From a virus: a stretch of 27,536 bases of DNA. Made by a program: the position numbers and the translations under genes. Below, in pieces: positions 6,569 to 13,058 of the stretch. The stretch spans positions 1 to 27,536 of the IMG/VR virus record IMGVR_UViG_3300029913_000094; one strand, 5' to 3'. Under the pieces are notes generated by a model. It was not told the origin of the DNA, ran no database searches, and was given only the letters and a program-made list of their open reading frames with translations. Numbering within the stretch: the first letter of the stretch is position 1; the number at the start of each line of letters is the position of its first letter.

Positions 6569-7381
6569 ATGAAAAAGAACTCATTGGTTAGCACGTTTTA
6601 CTTGCTTCTTTCAATTTATCCATGCTTAGGGTTTGGCTTGGCTTTTATGTTGGAGTCTTCGAGCTTTGCTATGGGTCGTGGTAATGACTGTATGGATGAA
6701 ATGAAAGCAGCTCTTTCTGAGAAGATGGCTAAAGGGATTAAGCCTAAGCAGGCTTATATTTCAGTCATTAAAATGTATGAAAAAAAAGGGTGCGCAGAGG
6801 AAGTTAAATCATTACTGACGGAAATGATTTCATGCGGGATGAATCCAGGTGTGAGTATTTATAATTCTGTTCTTAATGCATATGTACAATTAGGAGACGG
6901 AGATAAAGCAGAAGCGTTTCTTGCGACTATGATAGGAATTGATGCTCATCCAAATTTAAAATCATATAATTCAGTCATTAATGCTTATTCAAATGGGAAT
7001 CTACCAGATAAAGCAGAAGCGTTTCTTGCGACTATGATAGGAATTGATGCTCATCCCGATATAACCTCTTACAATGCGGTTCTTAGTGCCTATGCAAAAG
7101 CGGGACCCCCAGATAAAGCAGAAGCGTTTCTTGCAACCATGATAGGAATTGATGCTCATCCTGACATAACCTCTTACAATGTGGTTCTTAGTGCCTATGT
7201 AAAAGCGGGACTTCCAGATAAAGCTGAAGCATTTCTTGTAACTATGATAGGAATTGATGCTCACCCAAATTTAGAATCGTACAACTTAGTGATCGATGCT
7301 TATGAGCGAGCAGGACGTACAGATAAAGCGCAAGCGATACGACATGATAGTCACTTTTTGTTGAATATGAATCTTAGATAA
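6569..7381 (+). CDS. Secreted-type pentatricopeptide (PPR)-repeat protein
   Basis: 270 aa. Residues 1-35 are a long hydrophobic leader (MKKN... then LLLS...GFGLAFML...SSFA) that reads as a signal peptide or anchor. Five full 35-residue repeats start at residues 60, 95, 130, 165 and 200, with a partial sixth at 235. The consensus, SYN.VL.AY...G..DKAEAFL.TMIGIDAHP(D/N), matches the PPR fold (paired helices that bind RNA in mitochondria and chloroplasts). Repeat positions 5 and 35 are I/G, N/N, N/D, N/D, N/N. PPR proteins are overwhelmingly eukaryotic and scarce in bacteria. Repeats 2-5 are nearly identical in DNA, implying recent expansion. It lies between terL and gpW, so it is cargo rather than a head gene. 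A secreted effector or lysogenic-conversion factor is possible; function unproven. Confidence 0.8.
   Translation: MKKNSLVSTFYLLLSIYPCLGFGLAFMLESSSFAMGRGNDCMDEMKAALSEKMAKGIKPKQAYISVIKMYEKKGCAEEVKSLLTEMISCGMNPGVSIYNSVLNAYVQLGDGDKAEAFLATMIGIDAHPNLKSYNSVINAYSNGNLPDKAEAFLATMIGIDAHPDITSYNAVLSAYAKAGPPDKAEAFLATMIGIDAHPDITSYNVVLSAYVKAGLPDKAEAFLVTMIGIDAHPNLESYNLVIDAYERAGRTDKAQAIRHDSHFLLNMNLR
6851..7270 (+). repeat. Four tandem 105-bp repeats coding PPR units
   Basis: Four in-frame 105-base units. Within each, a block of about 50 bases beginning GATAAAGC(A/T)GAAGC and running through ATAGGAATTGATGCTCA is almost unchanged, differing mainly at silent sites. The inter-block parts (the first helix of each unit) vary more. 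Confidence 0.9.
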
Positions 7382-7479
7382 CCATTCCAGGAATTGACAC
7401 TGCAACCGTAGGAATGGCCATATTTGCATGCACGTTACTGGTTACACAGGTGGCCACTATAGAAGCGCGAGTCAAATAA

Positions 7480-7506
7480 TGAAAAAATCTAAAACTAGTT
7501 TCTAGT
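7480..7506 (-). terminator. Weak possible terminator of the HigBA-type operon
   Basis: Read on the minus strand, ACTAG-AAA-CTAGT (7494-7506) is followed by TTTTAGATTTTTT. The stem has only five pairs. It lies just past the antitoxin stop at 7533, in the gap between two convergent genes. Confidence 0.3.
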
Positions 7507-7532
7507 CTCATGAAGTGGACAAATCTATAAAT

Positions 7533-7868
7533 TTAAGCTGCTTTCAAAGCATAAACCAGTTTTGCAATATTATCTAAGGTTGGGTTTCCTTCAGGAGAAA
7601 GAATTCTAAATAATGTTCTCTTTGGAATATTAGCTCGTTTTGAAAAGGCCTCTTTATTGATGACTTCAAGATGAGCAGATAAAATTTCCTTAAATGACTG
7701 CGAGTCCCCTTCTTTGAGGGCTTCCATGAGAGCACTATAGACAAAGTTAGGATCTTTTAAACTTTCTTTTGGAGCATGCTTTTCAAGGGTGACTCCCTTT
7801 TTGAGTTGGACTGGCTTGATATTGTTTAAGGAGAAGCCTCGCTTGTTTGATGTCTTTTTTTTGTCCAT
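7533..7868 (-). CDS. HigA-type antitoxin (HTH)
   Basis: 111-aa antidote of the 'putative addiction module' HigA type. The C-terminal helix-turn-helix (AFSKRANIPKRTLFRIL...NPTLDNIAKLVYAL, about residues 74-109) is complete, and the charged N-terminal part would contact the toxin. The ATG is well supported by AGGAGG eight bases upstream on the minus strand. It overlaps the 3' end of the toxin gene by 86 bases, an unusually long overlap. Toxin-first order is normal for HigBA. Transcribed against the flanking head genes. It would repress its own promoter through the palindrome at 8112. Confidence 0.8.
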   Translation of the reverse strand: MDKKKTSNKRGFSLNNIKPVQLKKGVTLEKHAPKESLKDPNFVYSALMEALKEGDSQSFKEILSAHLEVINKEAFSKRANIPKRTLFRILSPEGNPTLDNIAKLVYALKAA

Positions 7869-8106
7869 TTTTAAATCCTCCTAAAAGTAAAATAACAATG
7901 TTTCCCTGGGCATCTATTCTTCTAGTGAAATACACTCTCATCCCATTTGCCCATCTGAGTTCAGCTAAAGAATCTCCAATATTTTTTGCATCGCCAAAGT
8001 GATCATGAGTTTCAAGTCTAAACAGTCTAGCCTCTACCAAAGCCCTTTGTTTGTCTTGTATCCCACCAAGCCAGCTGTCAAACTCAGGAAGTTTCTCTAG
8101 TCTCAC
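7783..8106 (-). CDS. HigB/RelE-type addiction-module toxin
   Basis: 107 aa, of the RelE-superfamily 'addiction module killer' group, small mRNA endoribonucleases that act at the ribosome. Family features visible: FDSWLGGIQDKQRALVEARLFRLE.. near the N-terminus, then GDAKNIGDSLAELRWANGMRVYFTRR (the L.ELR...G.RVYF core) and IVILLLGGFKNGQKKDIKQARLL (the L.GG.K..Q..DI..A signature). Start is GTG at 8106, only 5 bases from the 26-bp palindrome, leaving no room for a ribosome-binding site; the mRNA may be leaderless or nearly so. Confidence 0.85.
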   Translation of the reverse strand: MRLEKLPEFDSWLGGIQDKQRALVEARLFRLETHDHFGDAKNIGDSLAELRWANGMRVYFTRRIDAQGNIVILLLGGFKNGQKKDIKQARLLLKQYQASPTQKGSHP

Positions 8107-8111
8107 AAAAG

Positions 8112-8137
8112 CTATAATGCCATATATGGCATTATAG
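8112..8137. promoter_or_regulatory. 26-bp perfect palindrome: operator/promoter of the HigBA-type pair
   Basis: Perfect twofold symmetry over 26 bases (arm CTATAATGCCATA, centre at 8124/8125). Each arm carries TATAAT. On the minus strand a TTGACA abuts the palindrome, and a CATTAT lies about 18 bases further on, so a promoter running into the toxin gene overlaps the palindrome. This fits autorepression by the HTH antitoxin. Confidence 0.7.
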
Positions 8138-8174
8138 TGTCAAGAAATAAAATGAGACTAAGAAGGCTAAAAAG

Positions 8175-8212
8175 TTGACTCTCCAGTCACCTTTTTGCCC
8201 TATCTCAGTCAA
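8175..8212 (+). promoter_or_regulatory. Weak candidate promoter/operator before gpW
   Basis: TTGACT (8175-8180) is a fair -35, but no good -10 follows at 16-18 bases. TGACT-CTCC-AGTCA and TTGACT...AGTCAA form small inverted repeats here. A promoter would be useful because transcription from terL must cross an opposed toxin-antitoxin operon. Confidence 0.25.
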
Positions 8213-8238
8213 TTATTTAGACGTAAAACTATTACTAG

Positions 8239-8454
8239 ATGTCTAAGGTGAATCTCAAATTCTCAGACGAAGATATTGAAACACTGACAAACGCCATTAA
8301 AAAAGGTGTTCAAACCGTTTCGTACGGGGACAGATCCGTTACCTATCGATCACTGGATGAGATGATGAGAACCCTTCAAATCGTAACAGCATCACGTGGA
8401 AAGAAGTCACAAAAGTTTTATCCTAATTTTCATACGGGCAGGCTTACACGATGA
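8239..8454 (+). CDS. Head-tail connector, gpW-like
   Basis: 71 aa (lambda gpW is 68). The pattern of an acidic helix, ...LTNAIKKGVQTVSYGDRSVTYRSLDEMMRTLQIV... and a basic tail matches gpW, the alpha+beta protein that closes the portal vertex after DNA packaging and prepares it for gpFII. In lambda it follows directly after gene A; here it comes 1.8 kb later because of the cargo insertion. Its stop overlaps the portal start (ATGA). No strong ribosome-binding site is visible before the ATG. Confidence 0.75.
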   Translation: MSKVNLKFSDEDIETLTNAIKKGVQTVSYGDRSVTYRSLDEMMRTLQIVTASRGKKSQKFYPNFHTGRLTR

Positions 8455-9938
8455 ACTATCAGACCAACCACAAGCCTACGCTCGCGAAACGATTGAAGAG
8501 TGCACTCCATGTGCTCTTCAATCGATATTATGAAGGTGCAAGTTATTCTAAAGACAATCGAAGTTGGAACTTAATTACTCGAACGAGTGCCAATGTAGAG
8601 AATCGTATTGCAGGCCAAATCATGGCCAACCGTGCACGCTCTTTACTTAGGGATTCTCCTTATGCTCATCGGGCCTTACAAACCATTGTCCACAACACGG
8701 TAGGTGCTGGCATAGTTCCACAGATTAGATCAGAGAATGAAAAAACGCTCAAAACGCTTTCTCAACTTTGGCAGGAGTGGGCTGAAACTCCTGCAATCGA
8801 TATCGAAGGCCGTCAAAATTTCTATTCCATTCAAGCCCAAGCCTTAAGGACAATTGGCAGTGATGGAGAAAGTTTAGTAAGGAAGGTTAAGTCAAAAAAT
8901 AGCTCAAGAATTCCATACCAGCTTCAGGTACTGGAACCCGACTATCTGGACACTTATAAAGAATATCGGACTGAGACAGGCTACATCACATCAGGAATTG
9001 AATTTAAAAAAGTTTCAGATACGAGGTACGATCGGTTTGCTTACTGGCTTTTTAAAGAACACCCAGGTGGGTTTCTGAATCTCCAATCTTATCAAAGTTA
9101 TTCCGGTGCTTCGATTCCTATTCCAGCTGATGAAGTGCTGCATATTTACCGCATCGATCGTCCAGGAGCGGTTCGTGGTGTGTCTTGGTTTCATCAGTGC
9201 CTTCTTGCGCTTCAAGATCTGCATGATTATCAGCAGGCGGTACTGAGGCACCAGAAGCTCACTGCTTGTTTTGCAGTATTTATCAAAAATTTAAATGGAG
9301 ATACAGTCCTGCCTGAAGAAGAGGAGCTTTCCGATATTCAGCCTGGGATGGTGTACAGACTCAATCCAGGTGAGGACATTAGCCTAGTTCAACCACCGGA
9401 ACCTGCCACAAATTATGGAGAGTATTGTAATCATCATTTAAAATCCATTGCCTCAGCATTGGGAATTACTTTTGAATGTTTAAGCTCGGATCTTTCGAAC
9501 GTGAATTTCTCAAGTGGACGAATGGGCTGGATTGAAATGTTTAGGAATATCGATTCTTGGCAGTCTCAGATGCTCATTCCTCAGCTTTGTGATCCGGTGT
9601 GGAATCTGTTTTTAAATACTGCACAAGCGTATGGGATTGATACTTCAGATGTGACGGTCAACTGGGTTCCTCCTAAGCGCGAGATGATTAATCCTACAGA
9701 TGAAGTAGAAGCTTTAAAAACTGAAGTGAGATCTGGGTTTGTCACCTACAGTGAAGCTTTAAGAAGTTTAGGAAAAGACCCAGAACCTCATATGGTAGAG
9801 GCCGCTAGGGACTTTGAAAAACTCAAGCAACTTGGATTACGCCTCGAATGTGACCCCTCCACTGAAATTCAAAAACCTCAACCCCAGCTCAAGCTATTAA
9901 AGGAGCCACCTCATGCCAAATCTGATCAACAATCGTGA
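8451..9938 (+). CDS. Portal protein, lambda gpB family
   Basis: 495 aa, near the normal length. Lambda-family signatures include ANRARSLLRDSPYAHRAL, IVHNTVGAGIVPQ, the DGESLVR segment, DEVLHIYRIDRPGAVRGVSW and YLDTYKEY. The C-terminal half has the usual L.PGEDI.L..P and ITFECLSSDLSNVNFSSGRMGW segments. Twelve copies form the ring at one capsid vertex through which DNA is pumped by TerL and onto which gpW and the tail dock. Overlaps gpW by 4 bases and the next gene by 26. Confidence 0.95.
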   Translation: MNYQTNHKPTLAKRLKSALHVLFNRYYEGASYSKDNRSWNLITRTSANVENRIAGQIMANRARSLLRDSPYAHRALQTIVHNTVGAGIVPQIRSENEKTLKTLSQLWQEWAETPAIDIEGRQNFYSIQAQALRTIGSDGESLVRKVKSKNSSRIPYQLQVLEPDYLDTYKEYRTETGYITSGIEFKKVSDTRYDRFAYWLFKEHPGGFLNLQSYQSYSGASIPIPADEVLHIYRIDRPGAVRGVSWFHQCLLALQDLHDYQQAVLRHQKLTACFAVFIKNLNGDTVLPEEEELSDIQPGMVYRLNPGEDISLVQPPEPATNYGEYCNHHLKSIASALGITFECLSSDLSNVNFSSGRMGWIEMFRNIDSWQSQMLIPQLCDPVWNLFLNTAQAYGIDTSDVTVNWVPPKREMINPTDEVEALKTEVRSGFVTYSEALRSLGKDPEPHMVEAARDFEKLKQLGLRLECDPSTEIQKPQPQLKLLKEPPHAKSDQQS

Positions 9939-11895
9939 TCAAAATGAAGACAAAAAAGAAGATGAAGACAAAGAAAAGCGTGACGCCCCTGATCCCGACG
10001 AAGAAGAACGGGAGAAGGAGGATGAAAAAGAAGACGATGAAGAAGATAAAAAAGAAAAAGAAGACAAGGAACGCTCCGTTGAACTTGTCTTTTCTACAGG
10101 AGCAGGAGTTGTCAGGCAGGATGAAAACGGAAAGGAATATTTAGAAGTACTTTCTCTTGAGCCTGGAGCGGTGGATTTTTCAAGGCTCAATTCTGGGAAA
10201 GCTCCGCTGCTCAATTCCCATGCACGAGATGGGCTCAGTAATATTCTAGGAGTCGTGAGTCAGGCTTGGATTGATCCCAGCACGAATCATGGGGTTGCAA
10301 AAGTGCGCTTTAGTCGAAGGCCTGATGTAGATCCGATCTTCCAAGACGTAAAGGATAAAATTATTGTCTCAACCTCTGTCGGTTATTCCGTGAATGCTTA
10401 CGAAGATGCTACCCAGCCAGGAGATGAAATACCAGTCAGGCTAATCACGTCCTGGACGCCCCATGAAATTAGCTTAGTGGGAGTTCCTGCGGATCCTCAT
10501 TCCGCAGTGAGAAAAAAACAAAGAATCGAGATGAGAGTCATGCAAAAAAACACCAATGACGTCATTGCTTCCGAGCGGACGCGAGGACTAGAAATTAGAA
10601 AAGCAGCACTTGCATTAGGAGTCGGAGGCACTTTTGTTGAAAAGCTCATTAAAGATGGGGATTCCGTAGATGAAGCGAGAGGAAAACTCATTGATGAGAT
10701 GATTCGAGTTAAACCCAAACATGACATTATTGGCCATCACAGTTTTCAATCTGGATCTATGGATGAAGTAGAAACAAGGAAGCGGGGAATTGAAAGCGCG
10801 ATTTTACATAAAATGGCTCCCCAGACTTATAAACTGGATGATCTAGGCAAGCGCTACATGGCAAGCCGCCTGGTGGATTACGCCCAAATGTCCATGCGTG
10901 GGTATGGGGGAATGTCAGACCGAGAATTTTACAATGCACCGATGGATACCTTCATGCGGGCTTTTAATGGAGGAACAAGCGATTTTCCAGCCATTTTAGC
11001 CAATGTTCTTAATAAGGAACTCAGGCGTGGATTTGAATCGGCTCCAGCTACATGGCAAGCCTTTTGTCGTAAGACCAATGTGAATAACCTAAAACCCATT
11101 CAGCGGCCACAGCTAGGTGAAGCGCCTCTGATGGAAAAAGTAAATGAACACGGAGAATATCGCAGGGGTGGAATTTCAGAAACCAACCAGACCTATTCAC
11201 TCGATGAATACGGAAAGATCATGTCGTTACCACTTCGGGTGTTACTTGATGACGATATGAATAGTTTTAGTAGAATCCCCACACTCATGGGTTCAGCTGC
11301 TTCTGATTTCATGTCAGAGACGTTTTATAATTTACTGGGCAATAATCCAAATTTAAGAAATGGAGATAAATACACCCCACTCTTTGACTCTAATACCCAC
11401 TATAATGTGGCTGATTCAGGTGCTGAAATTAGCGTAGATTCTCTTTCGCAGGCCCGAACCGCGTTTAGGCAACAAAAAGGACAAGCAGGCCGTGTGCTCA
11501 ATCTTCAGCCTAAATGGTTGCTCCTGCCTAGTGCTTTAGAAACAAAAGCGGAGCAGTTTTTGTCTCAAAATCTTTTAGTGGGACAAATTGCAAATGCAAC
11601 TTCACCGCAAGGGATTTCTTTATCGAGCTACAATCCCTTTGCTAATAAACTGACTCCTATTGTGGAGCCACGCTTGGATCAATTCTCTAAAACTGCGTGG
11701 TACGTCGTGGGCGACATGGATCGGATTGATATCTGTGAGGTGGCTTACTTAAACGGAATGGAATCTCCAATAATTATTAGTCGGGATGGATTTTCTAGCT
11801 CAGGTGTTGAGTGGCGCATTAATCACTTTTTTGGGTTTGGATTTTTAGAATATCGAAGCTGGTTCATGTTCAAAAAAATGAAAGGCGAAAAGTAA
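9913..11895 (+). CDS. Prohead protease / major capsid fusion protein
   Basis: 660 aa. Residues 10-55 are a run of almost only D, E and K. Residues about 56-205 are an HK97-type prohead protease: His103 in NSHARDG and a serine in STSVGYSV (Ser155) are the likely catalytic pair, with ITSWTPHEISLVGVPADPHS closing the domain. Residues about 290-660 resemble Mu gpT-type or HK97-fold major capsid (FPAILANVLNKELRRGFE, TYSLDEYGKIMSLPLRVLLDDDM, WLLLPSALETKAEQF, DGFSSSGVEWRINHFFGFGFLEYRSWF). The middle (about 205-290) would act as the delta/scaffold segment. AAAGGAG eight bases before the ATG supports the start. Fused protease-capsid genes are a known arrangement. Self-cleavage is presumably needed to release mature capsid. 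Confidence 0.9.
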   Translation: MPNLINNRDQNEDKKEDEDKEKRDAPDPDEEEREKEDEKEDDEEDKKEKEDKERSVELVFSTGAGVVRQDENGKEYLEVLSLEPGAVDFSRLNSGKAPLLNSHARDGLSNILGVVSQAWIDPSTNHGVAKVRFSRRPDVDPIFQDVKDKIIVSTSVGYSVNAYEDATQPGDEIPVRLITSWTPHEISLVGVPADPHSAVRKKQRIEMRVMQKNTNDVIASERTRGLEIRKAALALGVGGTFVEKLIKDGDSVDEARGKLIDEMIRVKPKHDIIGHHSFQSGSMDEVETRKRGIESAILHKMAPQTYKLDDLGKRYMASRLVDYAQMSMRGYGGMSDREFYNAPMDTFMRAFNGGTSDFPAILANVLNKELRRGFESAPATWQAFCRKTNVNNLKPIQRPQLGEAPLMEKVNEHGEYRRGGISETNQTYSLDEYGKIMSLPLRVLLDDDMNSFSRIPTLMGSAASDFMSETFYNLLGNNPNLRNGDKYTPLFDSNTHYNVADSGAEISVDSLSQARTAFRQQKGQAGRVLNLQPKWLLLPSALETKAEQFLSQNLLVGQIANATSPQGISLSSYNPFANKLTPIVEPRLDQFSKTAWYVVGDMDRIDICEVAYLNGMESPIIISRDGFSSSGVEWRINHFFGFGFLEYRSWFMFKKMKGEK

Positions 11896-11896
11896 A

Positions 11897-12262
11897 ATGC
11901 AAAATTATTCCTACAGTGGTCAGTCGATTCCATTTTTAGCAACAGAGGCTGTCGTTTCAGGTCAACCCTATCTTCTAGGAAGTGCCTTTGGTGTGGTTTC
12001 AAATACTCTGATACCAGGACAGTCAGGGGAACTTTTTGTCACGGGCGTATGGAGGCTTAAAAAAGATGCCAGTGATGTCAAAATTGGAGCGAAACTTTAT
12101 TGGGATACGACCAATAAAGATAAATACCTGACAGTCTGGGAAAAGGTAGATGCCAATGGCGCAGCTGTTCCTACTCCTCCCACGCTCAAACTTGTTGGAC
12201 TTGCAGCAGAAGCCACAGCAGGCGATACGATTTTATGCAGGCTGAATGGAGTCTCCGTTTGA
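11897..12262 (+). CDS. DUF2190-type capsid-associated protein
   Basis: 121 aa, beta-rich. It shows the DUF2190 layout: an N-terminal 'G..I.F.A...V.SGQPYLLGSAFGVV' strand pair, '.G....V.GVW.L.K......G..LYWD' in the middle and a C-terminal 'GLAAEATAGDT..CRLNG'. Members sit directly after the major capsid gene and are thought to be decoration or cement proteins. One base separates it from the capsid stop. It ends inside the next gene. Confidence 0.75.
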   Translation: MQNYSYSGQSIPFLATEAVVSGQPYLLGSAFGVVSNTLIPGQSGELFVTGVWRLKKDASDVKIGAKLYWDTTNKDKYLTVWEKVDANGAAVPTPPTLKLVGLAAEATAGDTILCRLNGVSV

Positions 12263-12579
12263 GCTTTCATCCCTATTCCGAACTGCTTTTTGATGCTTGT
12301 GCTTCCTGTCTAGGTGAGAAGGCAGAATTTTGCCAGAAAGAAGGTCAATCCTTCCTTCTTTCTGGCGTGTTTACGAAGGAATACCAGCTCATTCGTGAAG
12401 GATCAATCGATACTGTTGTTTCCTCAAGCGCTCCGGTCTTTGAAGTGTCAAGCAAGGCGTGTCCTGCAAAAGTAGGAGATCGCTTAAAAATCAGAGGCGA
12501 GCTTTACCGCGTGGTTGAGATTCAACCCAACGGGGAAGGACAAACGAAGCTTGTCCTGAAAAAAGGAGAAAAGCTGTGA
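12235..12579 (+). CDS. Head-tail joining protein (gpFII-like position and size)
   Basis: 114 aa, mixed beta. The C-terminal half (CPAKVGDRLKIRGELYRVVEIQPNGEGQTKLVLKKG) is the 'G D . . . I . G . . Y . V . . I . . D G . G . . . L . L' pattern of gpFII-like and head-tail joining proteins that form the tail attachment platform. The ATG at 12235 overlaps DUF2190 by 28 bases; TTG 12259, with GGAG six bases upstream, is a possible alternative start. The stop overlaps the next start (GTGA). Confidence 0.65.
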   Translation: MQAEWSLRLSFHPYSELLFDACASCLGEKAEFCQKEGQSFLLSGVFTKEYQLIREGSIDTVVSSSAPVFEVSSKACPAKVGDRLKIRGELYRVVEIQPNGEGQTKLVLKKGEKL

Positions 12580-13058
12580 ACCGCCGTAAGCTGATTCGGG
12601 ATTATATTGTAGATCTTTTGGATAGAAGCTTGGAGGACACCCAAGTTTACCATTCCAGAAGAATTCCGATTGCCAGTGGGGAATGCAGGGTGGTGAACGT
12701 ATCGATTGAGAAGGAGCACAGCGAGCCTTTTGCCAAAAGTCCACTGGAACTCAAAAAAACAGCCGAGCTTTCTATTGAGATTTTGGCATTAGATTTTGAG
12801 GATGAAAACTCCGATGACTTGATTGATTCGATCACGGCAAAGATTGAAGAGTTACTTCACTTTGATGAAAGTTTTCATAACCTGATTGATCAATGTGTTT
12901 TGAAAAGCACAGAAACCTATTACGTCAGAGAAAGCGAACAAGAACAAGGCATGGCTAGGATGGTGTACGAAGTGATTTATTTTTCCATCCCGCATCAAAC
13001 AAGCAGGCTTGATGATTTCACCCAAGCTTTTGTTCAATTCAAAGAAAGAAACGTATGA
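12576..13058 (+). CDS. Tail terminator/completion-type protein
   Basis: 160 aa. The start 'RRKLIRDYIVDLLDRSL....VYHSRRIPI' and a middle with 'LELKKTAELSIEILAL....DD.IDSITAKIEELL' recall gpU- or gpZ-like tail completion proteins, which cap the tail tube and join it to the head. Position between the connector and the sheath is right for such a protein. GTG start is inside the preceding stop (GTGA), and its own stop overlaps the sheath start (ATGA), so this is one coupled operon. Identification is from context and a loose pattern. Confidence 0.6.
   Translation: MNRRKLIRDYIVDLLDRSLEDTQVYHSRRIPIASGECRVVNVSIEKEHSEPFAKSPLELKKTAELSIEILALDFEDENSDDLIDSITAKIEELLHFDESFHNLIDQCVLKSTETYYVRESEQEQGMARMVYEVIYFSIPHQTSRLDDFTQAFVQFKERNV

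Noticed and set aside
7001-7264. Minus-strand repeat-containing frame across the PPR gene.
   Set aside because: Antisense shadow of the 105-bp repeats; no ribosome-binding site and a clear plus-strand protein family.
6524-7409. TGCAACCGT at 6524-6532 and again at 7401-7409, flanking the PPR gene like a 9-bp target duplication.
   Set aside because: Only nine bases, no terminal inverted repeats or transposase; may be chance.
7382-7417. CCATTCC...GGAATGG inverted repeat just after the PPR gene stop.
   Set aside because: Seven-base stem with a 22-base loop and no T run; too weak to call a terminator.
8207-8239. Partial likeness of ATTTAGACGTAAAAC to the 38-bp repeat.
   Set aside because: Only TTTAGAC is shared; not enough for a third copy.
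10000-10214. Long minus-strand serine-rich frame opposite the capsid leader.
   Set aside because: Mirror image of the D/E/K-rich codons of the fusion protein (GAA/GAC/AAG read backwards); no start context.
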